DNA of 64,000 bases from Rhodosporidiobolus odoratus (taxonomy: Eukaryota; Basidiomycota; Microbotryomycetes; Sporidiobolales; Sporidiobolaceae), in contig JAOANU010000003.1 in the NCBI GenBank assembly GCA_034387635.1, forward strand, positions 1,426,001 through 1,490,000, given 5' to 3'. Position numbers and translations under genes: made by a program. A model generated the notes under the pieces. That model had not been told where the DNA came from. It saw nothing but the letters and a program-made list of their open reading frames with translations, and made no database searches. This document shows, in pieces, positions 22,288-34,554 of this stretch; position 1 is the first letter of the stretch; the number at the start of each line of letters is the position of its first letter.

Positions 22288-24297
22288 TCAGTGTGAGACC
22301 TCCTCAACCAAAGCGACGGGTGGCGCTACTACCGCTCCTCCCGTTCCAGCACCGGGCACTGGCGGTGCGGCGGGACGCGGAATTTGAGCGCCGGGAACGG
22401 GGGCAGGGTCCTCGCGGTCGCGTTCGGGCCGGTGCCATCGCACGACCTAGAGTAGCGAAAGTCAGCCAGGAAGGTGAACGTTACTCGAGAGAGAGAAGGA
22501 GAGAAGACGCACCTCGACTGCCGCACCTTTGGCGGTTTTGCGCTCTTCTGGCGGTTCGTCTTCTTCTTCCTCCTCGTCGTCCTCCAACTCCTGCTCATCT
22601 TCCACTCCTTCATTCCCACCCTCTTCTTCATCCTCATCCTCTTCTTCATTTCCCTCATTCTCCTCCTCATCCGCGCTGGCACCCTCAGCCTCTTCCTCTT
22701 CCTCCGGTTCTTCCTCAACCTCCTCCAACTCCCCAACACCTCCATCATTCCCTTCCTCCCCCGGCGCAATCTCAACCACCTCCTCATTACTCGCCTTGCG
22801 CTTGGCCCCCTCCGGCCTCAAACCTACAGGCAACTCGGCGTCTCGAGCACCCTGCGACGCACTCCTCTCCCTCATAGCCTGGGCCGCCAGAGCCGGCGAC
22901 ACGGCTCTCTGAGCATCTTCATTCCCGCCTTCCGCTTTAGCCTGCAAGCGATGCAAGTCCGCCTCTTTGTCCCGATCCCGAGCCTCATCCGCCTTGTTCC
23001 CACCCGCCACCGCCGCACCCAATGCGGCGGAAGCGAGGAAGAAAGGCGAGTTCGAGTTGCTCCTCGACCTTTCGACACTCAGACTCCTACTTTCCCCAAA
23101 GGGAGCTCCGACATTGCCGTCTCTTTCGCTTCCGGCGCGGGAAGACGTGCGAGAGAGCGCAGCACCGGCTTTGCGATCGGTCGAGGCGTCGCGTTCGGCG
23201 CCGGCTTCGATGTAGTGCAGGCTGAGAGCGTCGGTGGAGGCATGGCGAGAGAGATTCGGAGAGTGGGAGCGAGAAACCCCTCGGGAGGACGATCTGGCTA
23301 CGCCAGGAGGAGGGGACGGCGACCTCGAACGGCGGGACGAGGACGAGCGACGAGACATTGGGCGTGAAGGAGACGAGTTGGACGAGGTGGGCGGCGGGGC
23401 GGCAAAAGTGAGGGAGGTGGAGAGGCGCTGTGAAAGGGCGCTGGCGCTCACGGAAGAGTCGGGTTGCACTTGTGCCGTGGGTGACAGGGGAGAGGTGGGA
23501 GAGAACGGCGATTCCAAGTCCATATCTGTACCGGATAGTAGTTCACGGGTGAGCAAGCCAGACAAGATCCGATCGGAGAGCATCAAAGGCAACCGAACGT
23601 GGATAAACTCACCCGCGGCGCTCCCGCTACTCATCATGGAATCGCTCCGCTCTGGCTGACCTCTGAAAGGCTTGACGCGGTTGGACCCTCCGCTGGCAAA
23701 GCTGTTCCGTCTCGTTCCAGGACGAGCATCGTTGTCGACTTTGGGTAGAGGAGCGAAATGACAGTGAGGGCTGGGAGGAGACTGTGCCCTCTCGCCGGGG
23801 CTGATGACGGGAGCAGGGAGAAGTGTCGATAGGATGTGTTTGGAAGAGGCGGGAGGAGAACCGACAGCAGACGAGGGGGCGGTTGAAGCAGACTCGGCAC
23901 TAGCGCTGAACCCGACCGAGGAGGACGACAGGCCACTCTCCGAGGTTGAACCATCTGGACTGGCTATACGGTGTACTCCAAGCCCGTGCTGCTGCTGTTG
24001 AAAGTCGATACCAGGTGATACTCTGCCAGCGAGGAGAGCCTGAGGGTTTTCACCCTTGTTGCGTAGTATTCCTCCGGGAGTAGGTGCAATCATGCCACTC
24101 GGTGAGGACTGGGGTTGGGGAGAGAAGTAGTGCTGAGCTGAAGGTAGTAGGGGAGTCGTAAAGCTTGAAGCAGGTTGAGGAGAAGGAGGGTCCGGAGCGA
24201 AGACCGGTGAACGAAGTGCCGAATTCGAGATGGAGGGAGAAGTCGGCCGCTTGATGATGGGCGGCAGTGGGAGTGCGTCAGATGGAGGAGACATCAT
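22288..24297 (-). CDS. Disordered serine-rich protein with long acidic tail
   Basis: Three exons encode a protein without a recognisable globular fold. The N-terminal part is proline/serine-rich (PPSDALPLPPIIKRPTSP; GGILRNKGENPQALLAG). A conserved-looking patch follows (HFAPLPKVDNDARPG, RRNSFASGGSNRVKPFRGQ). The middle has RS and SRS dipeptides (SRRSSSSRRSRSPSPPPG), and there is a short hydrophobic stretch FLASAALGAAVAGG. A long glutamate tract covers about 100 residues. The last exon, joined through an intron ending at 22447, reads VRWHRPERDREDPAPVPG and ends EEVSH. The adjacent gene 24495-25737 shares the FAPLP motif, which suggests the two are related. Two tandem ATGs (24297, 24294) open the frame. 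Function unknown; a stress- or kinase-regulated scaffold would be speculation. Confidence 0.7.
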
Positions 24298-24494
24298 CTT
24301 GCCCGGGTCGACCGTTGTCCTCTGTCAGCAGTCAGTAAGGGGGGCGAGGGAGAGGAGGCAACGTCGACGTCGGCTAAATTCCCGCTGTCTCATCTTTTCC
24401 TTCTTCCCCGTCAACTAGACAGTACTGAGCTAGTTACAATCAACAGACAATCCATGTACAGAGTAGTTATGCTATCCAGAATAAACAGGAATAA

Positions 24495-25737
24495 TCAAGA
24501 CAACACCCGCGGCTGTCTCCCACTTTGCTCCTGAACCAACTCTTTCCCTTTTCCCTTGGCCGCCCGCCTGCGTTCAACTTCGAGATCACTGCTGTACTGA
24601 GGCGGCGTCCTCGGCTCACTCGCCGTCTCTCCCTCCTCTCCGTCCTCGTCATCCACCGTCGCCGGCATCCCCCCTTCCTCCTCTGCAAAGTCTTCTTCTT
24701 CCTCTTCTTCCTCATCCGCTTCCTCAATGTGCTCGATGATTCCCTTGGCCTTCGCCTCCCTCTCCATGTGCTTCGCCTCCTCCTCGCCCAAACTCATGCG
24801 ACGAGCCGCAAGCTTGATCGGTGCCGTCCCGGCCGACGACCCAGAGGAGGAAGAGGTAGTCGAGGCGATAGAGCCGCTCCGACCACGGGCCCGGTTGAAC
24901 AGCTTTGAAATTCCTTTCTGGGCGTCGCGCCAGGTGTAGACGTCGTCGGGGACGGGACCGCCTTCGTACCACTTAAGCGGGCCTTAGGGAAGAGAAGGAG
25001 AAAGATGCCGCGGTCAGTCTCGCCCGAGAAAGAAGAGAAAGACGAACACGCAACGTACCAGCGTGGCGAGCTCCTCGCACGTCCGGCATCCCACCTTGAG
25101 CTTGAATCATCTTTGCCCGGCTGGCAACCCCAATGCTAAGCGAATTGGAGCGATGCGGCCTCCTACCGACGGGAAGTGGGGCAAACTTGACGCTTCCTCC
25201 CCCGACGCTGCTGGCGGGTTTTCCCTCACTCGTGCCAGTAGACGACGCACTCAAGCTGCCCTCACTCGACCCCGCGGTGCTGGCTCGTTCAGGGGAGCGA
25301 GACGCAGGCGTCCCGATGGGTGAGACGCTTCTGCTTCGGGGGTCTCCTCCATACCTGGCCCGAAGCGGCGACGACGAGTAGAGCCTGCCCCTCCCCTCCA
25401 GACTGCTATCGTCCTCGTCGTCCGAGTCGTCGTTCTGGAAGAAATGGGAAGGTGGAAGAGACTGAACGACCTCGACTTCGACGGCAACCATGCTCGGCCT
25501 CCTTTTGCTGGTGGACGGACCGGCAGCTGCAGAAGTTGAAGCCGAGACGGCGCGGCGAAAGGGTGCGCCCCAGAGAGTAGGAGACGAGGGTGAGGCAGAT
25601 CGAGGCGCAGGCTGGAGAGGATTGAGTAGAATCGAACCCGAGACTGGCTGATCGGATGAGGAGGCGACAGATTGCGGAGAAGGGGCAGAGGGAGCGCTCT
25701 GGGTGGCAGTAGCCGCAGTAGTATTGTCGTGCATCAT
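24495..25737 (-). CDS. Disordered protein sharing FAPLP motif with its neighbour
   Basis: Two exons. It starts MMHDNTTAATATQSAPSAPS at 25737; the frame extends upstream only through a GTG. Serine/proline-rich sequence surrounds VALLEY-like acidic pieces (NDDSDDEDDSS). The key region is VKFAPLPVGRRPHRSNSL followed by SIGVASRAKMIQAQGG, which parallels HFAPLP...RRNSFASGGSNRVK in the gene just downstream (22288-24297). After the intron comes a more ordered piece: PLKWYEGGPVPDDVYTWRDA, QKGISKLFNRARGRSGS, then KLAARRMSLGEEEAKHMERE and a glutamate-rich tail ending RQPRVLS. The arginine-serine contexts (RRPHRSNS, ARRMSLG) look like basophilic kinase sites. No named family is recognised with confidence. 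Confidence 0.72.
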
Positions 25738-26186
25738 GTCGGGTGCTGGGATACTTTTGGTGTTGCAGGAAAGTGAGGGGGAGGGGAAAGTGGAGGAGGG
25801 GAAGACGGCGGGTCCGGGCGGCCTCTCAAAAAGAGACGGGCGGTGCGGGCGCGGTTGTGGTACTGTTGTAAATGTTCTGTGTCGACGCGCGGGTTCCGAA
25901 AGCTTCACGAGATGTTGTGGGTGAGAATGAGATATTGTCAGGATGGGGCGGAGGTGGAGGGGAGGGGGGGAGATTGGGGGGAAGGCCGGGGGGTTAGAGA
26001 TTGAACACTACCTTTCTCTCCGTCCTAAGCTCGCAGGGCTCCTCTGACTCGCTCGAGGGACGGCCAGTCGCACCAGCGACCGTTGCAGAGAGCCGAGAGA
26101 CGAACGAACAGGAACAGGGGAAGATGAGAAAAGAAAAAAACGTCTACATTGACTCCATTTCCACCACTCCTCCCCTCTGTGCCCGG
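25738..26186. other. Intergenic region, G-rich
   Basis: About 450 bp between two minus-strand genes. The plus strand carries G-rich runs at 25940-25995 (C-rich on the transcribed-gene sense strand, in the promoter/leader of the 24495-25737 gene). No gene is supported. Confidence 0.45.
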
Positions 26187-28590
26187 TCAGCTCCTCCTAC
26201 TAATACTCCCATTGGTCATATGCGGCCTGCGCGGATCACTCTCAGCAGAGTACCTCGGCATCCTCTCCCTTTTCGTAAAGAACGCCGCGCGATCCTCTTC
26301 ACCGGGGGGAGGTTCCCTCCTTCCCTTCCTCCCTTCAACGCCGTCTAGCTCCTCGTCGAACGACTCGAATGACTCGATCAGCCCAAGGACGGAACGGTGC
26401 TTCGCCTCGACCGAGGGAGAAGAGGCGAGTACTTCTTGCTCGTTGTACCCATCGACGACGGCCGCAGGAGAGCCCGGTGCCGTGCCATCGCTACTCGCCG
26501 TTCCGTCGTGTGCGCTCTCATGATTGGTGAGGGTCGGGCGTCGAGCCAGCGCCGCCGCAGGACCGACGAGCTTGTCGGTCGAGTCGGCCAGCAATCGTTT
26601 GCTTGAGACTCGGACTGGAACCGCCGTATTGTTGGGCGAGAAGAGCGAGATGTTCTCCGGATCGAGCGCGCCGGAGTCGTTGCGGTTGATCTGAACGGTG
26701 ACAGGGCGTTCGAACGTGGCGCCTTCGACCGAGGCCCGTTCGTCGCCGCTTTCTTCCTCGAGCGAGAACCCGCGTCCGTGCGAGGCACCACCGGGGTAAG
26801 TGCCGTGCGAGTCGGACGAGCCGTGATGCTGCGAGTGTCGAGGAAGAGAGGCAGTCGAGGCGAAAGGATTACGGAAAGACGTCGTTGTATCGACGCTGGA
26901 CTGCGGGGCGTGTGGGAAAGGTATGACGGCGGGAACAGGCGGGAGCGGGTGATCCCTCGCGCCAAGGGGAACGACGAACGTTCCCTGACCGCCAGGCTGT
27001 TCGACGAAGGGATCCTCCGTCTGCCGCAAACTTCGCCGGCGGATGTGCGCGCTGGGCACGATGGGCTGAGCGGAAGATCGCCGACCGGTAGAGGGCGTAG
27101 AGGGGTGGGTCCCGTCGTCGCTGAGAGCCTCTCCGTAGACCTGTACGGTTCCGGGAGGTTGCCTCAACCCGCCTTGTACCAAGCTGGGCCCGTCCCTCCA
27201 CCTCTCCTCCATGACCCTCTCATCGCCGAGACCTCCTTTGACCGCCGCTTTCTCCGGCACGCTGGGAAGTGGACCTTGCGGCGGCGGCGCCCTCGGACCA
27301 GCAACGGCCGCCACCGCAGCGCCTTCGGGAACTTTGTAGAAAGACCGTGTCTCGCCAAGACGGTCGGCTTTTCGCTTCCAGGAAGCGGCGCGGGTAAGGC
27401 GCTGCGTCCAGGTCTGGTTCGAAGGTGCGGAGAGCATGCCAGGCGCGTACGAGCCTGACTGCGGAGCGGCGAAAGGGTGTAGGGCGCGAACGCCGCTGTT
27501 GTAGGTCTGATTGTGCAAATCGGCCGCGCGCGAGGTAGGAAGAGGGCTGGGTGATGGACGACCGATGGCAAAAGCTGAGAGGAAGGCAGAAGGGGTAGAG
27601 CGACGATGAGTGGAATAAGGGGCGCCCGTGTCGGCATTGTAGTAGGAAGATCGCCGACGTCCTGCGGTGTCTTCGTCCAAAGTCGGCGATCGCTTCTTCC
27701 GTCGGATGGAGAAGATGATTAGGACGAGGAGGGTGAGCCCGATGAGCGTGCCAATGACGGCGCCGGCAATCGTTCCACCATTGCTCGAGCCTGACTCAAG
27801 CTTCTGAGCGTCGGATGCGGAAGAAGGCAATGACAGTGCGGACGAGGAGGGTAGTTGACTGGAAGCGGAGGACGATACAGTGGAGGAAAGGCGGGACGAG
27901 GCGGGAGAAGAACTGTGTAAGGCAGATGAAGGGAAGAGGGCATCGGAGACAGAGCCGATGGTGCCATCAGCGAGAAGAGCCGGGTCAAGTTTGACCGAGT
28001 TCCTGTTCGTCGCAGGGCGTGAGTAGGTACATTCCACCTTATGAAGCGGTACGCACGAATAAGCCACCGCGACTCGATCCAGCATAAGTGACCCGTTTCC
28101 CGTCATCTCCAACTCAAGCACATGCACCGATGTTCGACTGAGGTTGCTGGCGAGGAAGAATCGTGTAGGACTAGGCGACGGGGCAGCGAGCTTGACGGCG
28201 GAGTTGGTTGAGGCGGAAGAGGGGGAAGTGCTTGGGTCTCCGCCGTCGATCGAAACGGTAAAGGTAGAGGAGGCCGAACCGTACAAGGAGATTTGCTCGC
28301 CTGCACCAGTAGCTCGTCAGCTAGACTTTCGTTCTGCAATGTAGTGGGTGGTACGCACCGGCGAAGCTGAACCGCAGCCGTGCTCCTCCTTTGGAAGCTC
28401 TGAGTGCTCCATTTCCTGTCCACCCGTCTCCATCGGTCTCGACGGTTGACCATGCGCTGGTGACCAGCAGCTTGTCACTGCTGTCGTAAGATACTGTCCG
28501 GGCGTCGGCGAGATAAGGCAAGAGGAGCAAGAGAATGGAAGATGCTGTTGGGGCGAGGGGCGAGGGGCGAAGACGACGAGACGTGACCAT
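26187..28590 (-). CDS. Single-pass plasma-membrane protein with secreted N-terminal domain
   Basis: Starts MVTSRRLRPSPLAP with a hydrophobic signal sequence (SSILLLLLPYLADA). The ectodomain of about 150 residues has SSDKLLVTSAWSTVETDG, RLRFSFAG, then after an intron EQISLYGSASSTFTVSIDGG and HVLELEMTGNGSLMLDRV; this beta-rich pattern resembles the jelly-roll ectodomain of many basidiomycete membrane proteins. A serine-rich stalk (SSPASSRLSSTVSSSASS) precedes one transmembrane helix (IAGAVIGTLIGLTLLVLI) and a basic stop-transfer IRRKKR. The cytoplasmic tail is some 480 residues of disordered sequence. A possible 54-nt intron lies near 28007-28060 (GTGCGT donor); being a multiple of three it leaves the frame unchanged. 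Cell-wall sensing or polarity is plausible by analogy with Mid2/Skg6-type proteins, not shown. Confidence 0.78.
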
Positions 28591-28812
28591 AATAACGATG
28601 AAACGAGTGTAGTAGACCGAAGAGCCAGTCTTCGGATAGGATAAGGGTAGTACAGACACGACAAGTAGACGAGGACAAGGGGAGGCAGAAGAGAAGCGCG
28701 CAGGGGCGAAGACTGAGAAGGTCAAAGCGGGGTACGCGTGCAACGGCTCAGCGCTCGAGCCTCCTGTCCTGCGCTGAGGGACTCCGAGCGTTACAGAGAG
28801 AGAGGCTCCAGC

Positions 28813-30984
28813 TCATGCTGCCTGCTCCGGTATCACCACGCTCGGCCAAAGGTGCGTCTTGCCAACTCGAGGCGTGCGCGGTCCGCCTTCTCCCAATCTC
28901 GCGTCTTCCCAATTCCGTCGATCCGCTGGCACACCCAGCATATCAAGCAGCTGCGCTGCTTTGACTGGCATGAACGGCTGTAGAAGGATGCCGACGAGTC
29001 GAAGGGACTCTGAACCGCAGAAGAGGGCGCGGTGGGCTTCGTCGGAAGAGGCGGAAGCGAGCCACGGAGAAAGGAGCTGGACGTGTTTGTTAGCTTCTGA
29101 GAGGACGTCGAAGACCGCAGACAGCGCACGGTGGACGTCGAAGGAGCAGAGATGAGCGTCGAAGGTGGCTGCAACCAGAATTTGCCGTTAGTAACCCGTT
29201 TGCTCGAAGGGACGAGTATGAACGTACTGGGTAGTTCTTCCAATATCTTGAGCAGCTCGCCGTCCTCCTTTCTCAAGTCGGTGGGGAGAGTGTACAAAGC
29301 CTCGGGGGCTTCGAGCTTCTTGAGTAGCTTTTTGTTGGCGATACGACTGAGGAGATTGCCCATCTGACCCGCCAGGTCTTTTCGATAGAAGCGCTCGATC
29401 TCGGTGGCCGAATAGTCTGCACTACAGTAAATGAGCATGTCACCAAGGTAAAAAACGGAGAGGAAGCACCGCACCCGCATCGCTTGCCGAATTTCCACCA
29501 ACCCTCATCAAGTACATCCTCATGGCATCCGTTCCCCAAAGTTGCATGGCTTCGAAAGGGTTGGCGACGTTGCCTCGACTTTTGCTCATTTTGAACTTGT
29601 CCATTGTCCAATGACCGTGGGTAAGGATATGTTTCGGCAGAGGAAGATCGAGCGCCATCAGCACCGCGGGGAGGTACAGAGCATGGAAACTATATGACAA
29701 GGAGTCAGTAAGAGTTCGGGCTGTACACCTAGCCCGGATCGCACCGGATGATATCCTTGCCCACGATCTGCAAGTCAGGCGGCCAAACCTTGCCCTCTGC
29801 AAATGCCTCCCCTCCCTTCCAAGGGTATCCAGCAGCGGTGAGATAGTTGACGAGCGCATCGATCCAGACGTAGATGGTATGTTGAGGGTCTTCAGGGACG
29901 CGAATCCCCCAAGAGAGGCGAGAACGGGGGCGAGAGATGGAGAGGTCGTTTAGGTCGGTGGAGGAGGATTGGGTTAGCGCGGAGATGAGGGCGGTAGTCC
30001 GGGACGGAGGTTGCACGGCTGCGAATCCATTCGTCAGGTTGAGTAATGCGGATGAAAGAGGTCGCTTACGTTGAGGGGAGGATTGGAGCCACTTTAAAAG
30101 CGGATCTCGGAAAGCGGACAGGCGGAACTTGTAGTTCTCTTCCTTCATCCATTCGACTCGGGTGCCGGTCTCAGCTGAAGCCTGTATTGCGGGTCAGTAT
30201 AAACGCTCCCTAGAAGCGGGGAAATGGCTCACCATGTACTTCTCGCCCGATTTCTCGTCAATAACCTCGCCGACCTGTCCCTCCGGAACGTAGGCTTCAT
30301 CCGAAACTGCATACCAACCCTCGTAAGATGACTTGTAGATGTGACCGCGTTTGTCGAGCTCGCGCTGCGAAGAAATTGGGTGAGTCCCCTGTAAAGCGGA
30401 AGCGGGAGTAGCCGGGCGCACCCAGACATGCTCGACGGCGGTACGATGTCGATCCTCTGTTGTCCGAATGAAGACCTGGTGATCCAGACCAGCGGCTTCT
30501 GCGAGGTCCTGTGGAACTTTTGGGTCAGTAAAGACGTAAGAGGAGCGGAAAGTATAGCAGTACGCACCCTGAATCGCTTCGAGACGCCGTCGCAAAGTTC
30601 TTTCGGGCTTATTCCCTTGGCTTCGGCCACGCGCTGTATCTTCAAGCCGTGCTCATCGGTTCCCGTCATCATGACTGTACCGCGTGCTGGATCTCGTAAC
30701 CGCGCATAGCGAGCATAGACGTCGGCGAGGAGGGTGGAATGGAGGTGTCCGATGTGAGGGTCTGCGATTGTCTCTCTTCTCCGTCAGTTTAGCTTGAGAA
30801 TCGGGTAAAGCTCACTCAACGTACCTGCGTTGACGTAGAAGATGGGAGTTGTAACGTAAAAGGACTTGTCGTTGGACTGATCAAGTCGAATTTGCGAAGT
30901 TGAGAGCGGGCGTGAGAAGGTGAAGGGGCGCGTCCATTGTGCTAGCTCCAGGGGCAGTCGAGGTCGAACAGCTCGTATAGCCAT
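28813..30984 (-). CDS. MSM1: Mitochondrial methionyl-tRNA synthetase
   Basis: A class I aminoacyl-tRNA synthetase that charges mitochondrial tRNA-Met. It begins MAIRAVRPRLPLELAQWTRP, a basic, hydroxylated presequence-like N-terminus. The active-site signatures are visible: FYVTTPIFYVNA followed by PHIGHLHSTLLADVYARY (HIGH motif), TGTDEHGLKIQRVAEAKG, SSYEGWYAVSDEAYV, YVWIDALVNYLTAAGYPW, VGKDIIRFHALYLPAVLMAL, HGHWTMDKFKMSKSRGN (KMSKS). The anticodon-binding part includes TEIERFYRKDLAGQMGNLLS and ends VVIPEQAA. At ~570 residues and lacking the zinc-knuckle and C-terminal extensions of the cytosolic enzyme, it fits yeast Msm1. About seven introns. It is divergent from the PPIL1 gene across 286 bp. 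Confidence 0.92.
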
Positions 30985-31270
30985 ACTGGCGTGTTCTGGT
31001 CGTAGTCTCTGAGCAGTTTTGGATAGATTTACGGATCCAACTTGATCAATTCCCCCTCATTCCGATTCACCTCGACTTGCGCATCCCACACAACACGGAA
31101 CCCGATCTCTGCTACGCGCAGTAGACAGAAGCTACGCTATCTACCCAGCCGTGCAACATCGACCACGCCCCAGTTCTTCCGTATCGACTTGATCTCATTC
31201 GACCTTCCCATCTTCATCTGCCTTCCTGCGACTTTGCACGCCTATCCAGCCCACGACACTCGCCTCCAGT

Positions 31271-32247
31271 ATGCCTAAAGCCGTCATCTTCGAGACCAAC
31301 CTTGGCAATGTGACCTTTGAGCTGTACGACAAGCATGCACCTAAAACCGTTCGCAACTTTGCTACACTCGCAGAGAGGGGATACTACTCTGGTGCGTACC
31401 GCTTCGTTCAGTCGTGTCCCCCCTTCCAGCTCCGACGGACTCCCACCGGAAACCCCGCGCTGCCATGCCTTACCGGTAGTCCTTTTCTCCTTAGTTTTCC
31501 CTCACGCGTTGTTCCCGTGCAGGTACCGTCTTTCACCGCATTATCGCCGACTTCATGATCCAAGGTGGAGATCCGACGGTACGCAAACCCTTCCCGCCCC
31601 TTGCTTGGCGACACATCTGCTAAACCTGCTGGTTTCTGCGCAGGGTACGGGTCGAGGTGGAACGAGCATCTTTGGTGACCGGTTCGAGGACGAGATCGTA
31701 CGTTCGCTCCTGGTCTTGGTCCTTCTCCTCCTCCGATGCTAAGCACCTCGCCCATTTGTCAGCACCCCGAACTCCGTTTCACCGGCGCTGGGATTCTCGC
31801 CGTACGTCCTCTTTCTCTTTCTCCCCCCATCCCTCGAGCCTCGCCTCCTGCTAAGTCATACCTTTGCCCCATCAACAGATGGCGAACAGTGGTCCCAACA
31901 CCAACGGATCTCAATACTTCATCACCCTCGCACCGACACCTCATCTCGTTCGTCCTCTTTCACCTCTCAAATGGATCCTCGATGGGCCTGGGAGCCTCTG
32001 GGACTGACGCGCTCGGGTACTGAAATCCCGCAGGACAAGAAGCATACCATCTTTGGTCGAGTGAGCAGTGGGATGCAGGTTGTTCAGAGGCTCGGTGCGG
32101 TAGCAACAGACAACGAGGACCGGTCCGTCTTTTCTTTTCTCTTCGCTGCCTGTAAAGAACCTTTGACTGATTGTTCTCGACGGTTTTCGCGATCGCAGAC
32201 CACGGGAAACGATGAAGATCATGAAGAGTCGGGTTGTAGATCTCTAA
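31271..32247 (+). CDS. PPIL1-type cyclophilin (peptidyl-prolyl isomerase)
   Basis: A single-domain cyclophilin of about 158 residues spread over seven or so tiny exons. Read in order: [144 protein letters not shown]. The catalytic arginine and phenylalanine (FHRI, FMIQGG) and the Q in GSQYF are present. The KHAPKT start and short length match human PPIL1 and related spliceosomal cyclophilins bound to SKIP/Prp45, rather than general CypA. The role is proline isomerisation in the nucleus, probably in the activated spliceosome. ATG 31271 is the first in the open frame after a pyrimidine-rich leader. Confidence 0.9.
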
Positions 32248-32403
32248 ATCGATTTGCAAATGCATCGAAAAACTGTGACAAAACGATGGACCTATCCAAA
32301 GCGAACCTGCGCTTCGATGGGTGGTCGGGACGGCGAGATTGAGATACAAGCTTTGGGATAGTGTCTATGTGCACGAATACAGTGGAGCTGGCTGAGAGAA
32401 ATC

Positions 32404-34554
32404 TCAAGCAGAGAACTCCACCACCCTCTTAACCTTCTCTCTCCCCCTAAACCCCTCTCCATCCCTCTCCCTCTGCTCCACAAACAACCTCTCCCTCTGC
32501 TGTTCCACCGCCTTGTGAACTCTCAGACTCGGCGCTGCCGTCGCCCCCTGCCCTGAGGAGCCGAGGATTTGTTCTTTCCAAGAGGGTTTCGGGGGACGAA
32601 CGTCGTAGAGGAGGTCGATGTGGTGAAGGGTTGTGTTGGAGATGGAGGCGGGGGCGAGGGTGTGACGGAGGAGGGCTAGGTCGGGGGTCAGACGCTCGAC
32701 CGAGGCTGATTTCGTAGCAGAGATAGGAATAAAGCAAAGGAGGAGAAAGAGAGAAGAATCGTAAGCACGGTGCAAACAGATTGTAGCAGGGGAAACTTGG
32801 ACGACGACTCACAGAGGTAATAAGTCAACTTGTCCCTCCCTTCCTCCCTCTTCTCCCTCGAAGGTCGTCTCGGCTCATGGTTGTCCCAAGTCCACTCCGT
32901 CTGCTGCAAATCTTCCGGGCTCAACGCATCGCGATACACCGTTATAGCATACCCAAGGGCGAGCGATACAGCACCGTCGTCAAACACCCAGCGGCGGAGG
33001 AAGTTGGGCCCCCCAACGGCGTCGACTGCTGCGGTAAGAAGGTGGATCGAGGAGATACCGTCGAGGGTGGGGAAGAGGCTGAGCCAGCCGGCCCAGTGAC
33101 TGGTGAGACAGAAGCGTCAGAACTTGCTGGGCAAGACAGGGAAGGGCAGGACGTACTGCAAAGTGAGGAAGGGACCAATTCCGCCGGCGAGGAATCCACT
33201 GGCGTCGCCTCTCATGTCCACTGCGGTTGATAACGTCAGCTTACCGTTCTGATGGTAGACACAGCAGGCAATGAGGGGAGAAAACACTGACTTTGACGCA
33301 TCGCCGGAACCTCCTCCACCGCTTGTTCAAGCGGTACATCCATGGCGAGAGCAGCGCACTTAGAAATGAGTCCGTCGCCGCCAAACGTGTCCTTGAAGCG
33401 AGAACTGCAGTCGTCGAGTTTGCTCTGCATCTTGCGGACCAGCGAGCGTGACATAATCATTCCGGCACCACCGTAGGCAATCTTGCCGAACAGCTCAAAG
33501 TTGCCCTTGGTCTCGCTGAAGCCGCCGAAGAAGTGATCTTCCCGCCAGTCGTAACCGGAGATCGTGTTACGAAGCATTTGGGCGTCGGTAAACCTGCATG
33601 AGAGAAAGGCAAGCCAAAAATCAGTGTCGTCCGGCGATTTTATGAACCGAAGCGCCGCAATGGCTCGATAGTCTGATGGAACGAGACGTACCAGGTATCA
33701 TCATCCATGAAGATGAACCATTCCGTCAAGGCTTGACCGTCCTGCCACCTTCTCCTCTCGCTCTCAATCCAAGCATCTCGCACATTCACGAACACGCGCT
33801 GCTCGTAGCGCTCACCCGCGCGAGAAGAATCCTGCATCCTGCAGCTGAGACCGTGCTTGCCAAACTCGGAATTAGCTTGTGCCATGCCCCGTGCGTCGCC
33901 TTGTCCTTGAGCATCGGTGACGAGGCAGCCATCTTCGGACGAAGTCATGAAGTGTCGCCAGATGGGAGCGGCGGTGACGGCCCGAGAGGGAGTGGTGCAG
34001 GCCGTGAAGAACAGTTGAGGCTCATGCGGGAGAGGTTCGAGAGTAGGAAGGAGAGGAAGGGTGTGTGTTTCGGGTTCGAGGCACTTCTGACGGCGGGCGG
34101 GTACGGGTGCGGATGCGAGGGATGGCGAGGGGTCGTCGAAGAGCTCTGCGCGTACGGCTGCGAGTTGAGAATGGAGGGCGGCGGGAAGAATGGTGTTGTC
34201 CGGATTCTTCAATCTCGACGCGCTGGCGAGAGCGGGTCGAAGCTTGATGACCACTCGCTGCTGGTCCTCCTCGACGCCTCGCGAAGTCACGCTACCTTGA
34301 GCCTCGCACGAGTCGCCCCTCAACATCGTCATGGCCTTGACATGCTGGGGCGGTCGAGCGAAGAAAAATCTCGCGGCGATGACAATCCAGTAGACGACGA
34401 CTGCAACGGAGACCAGCTTGAACCATCGCCCTCGAGTACCGCGGTTCGAACTGGCTACCAAGGATGGCAGAATGGGGGTTGCAGAAGGACGACGGTGATG
34501 CTTGGAAAGAATGATGGGGTTTTCAGTCGCCGCGAGGATGTGTCGGAGGATCAT
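32404..34554 (-). CDS. Fringe-like (GT31/DUF604) glycosyltransferase, type II membrane protein
   Basis: Starts MILRHILAATENPIILSKHH. A basic segment precedes one signal anchor (WFKLVSVAVVVYWIVIAARFFF), giving a type II Golgi topology. The luminal domain has LFFTACTTPSRAVTAAPIWR, the metal-binding WFIFMDDDTW (DxD-type DDD), then after an intron MLRNTISGYDWREDHFFGG, LFGKIAYGGAGMIMSRSLVR, FGGDGLISKCAALAMDV, HWAGWLSLFPTLDG and YAITVYRDALSPEDLQQTEW. The YGGAGMIMS and DGLIS pieces are typical of Fringe-like glycosyltransferases. It therefore probably adds a sugar to secreted glycoproteins or wall glycans; donor and acceptor are unknown. The last exon is SVERLTPDLALLRHTLAP through VKRVVEFSA. Its promoter faces the retrotransposon insertion. 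Confidence 0.8.

Noticed and set aside
22474..23367. Plus-strand frame rich in leucine and phenylalanine resembling a membrane protein.
   Set aside because: It is the complement of the glutamate-rich GAG tracts of the 22288-24297 gene, which always reads as hydrophobic on the other strand.
28321..28743. Longer N-terminus for the single-pass membrane protein beginning upstream of 28590.
   Set aside because: The upstream frame opens at a TTG; the ATG at 28590 gives a proper signal peptide.
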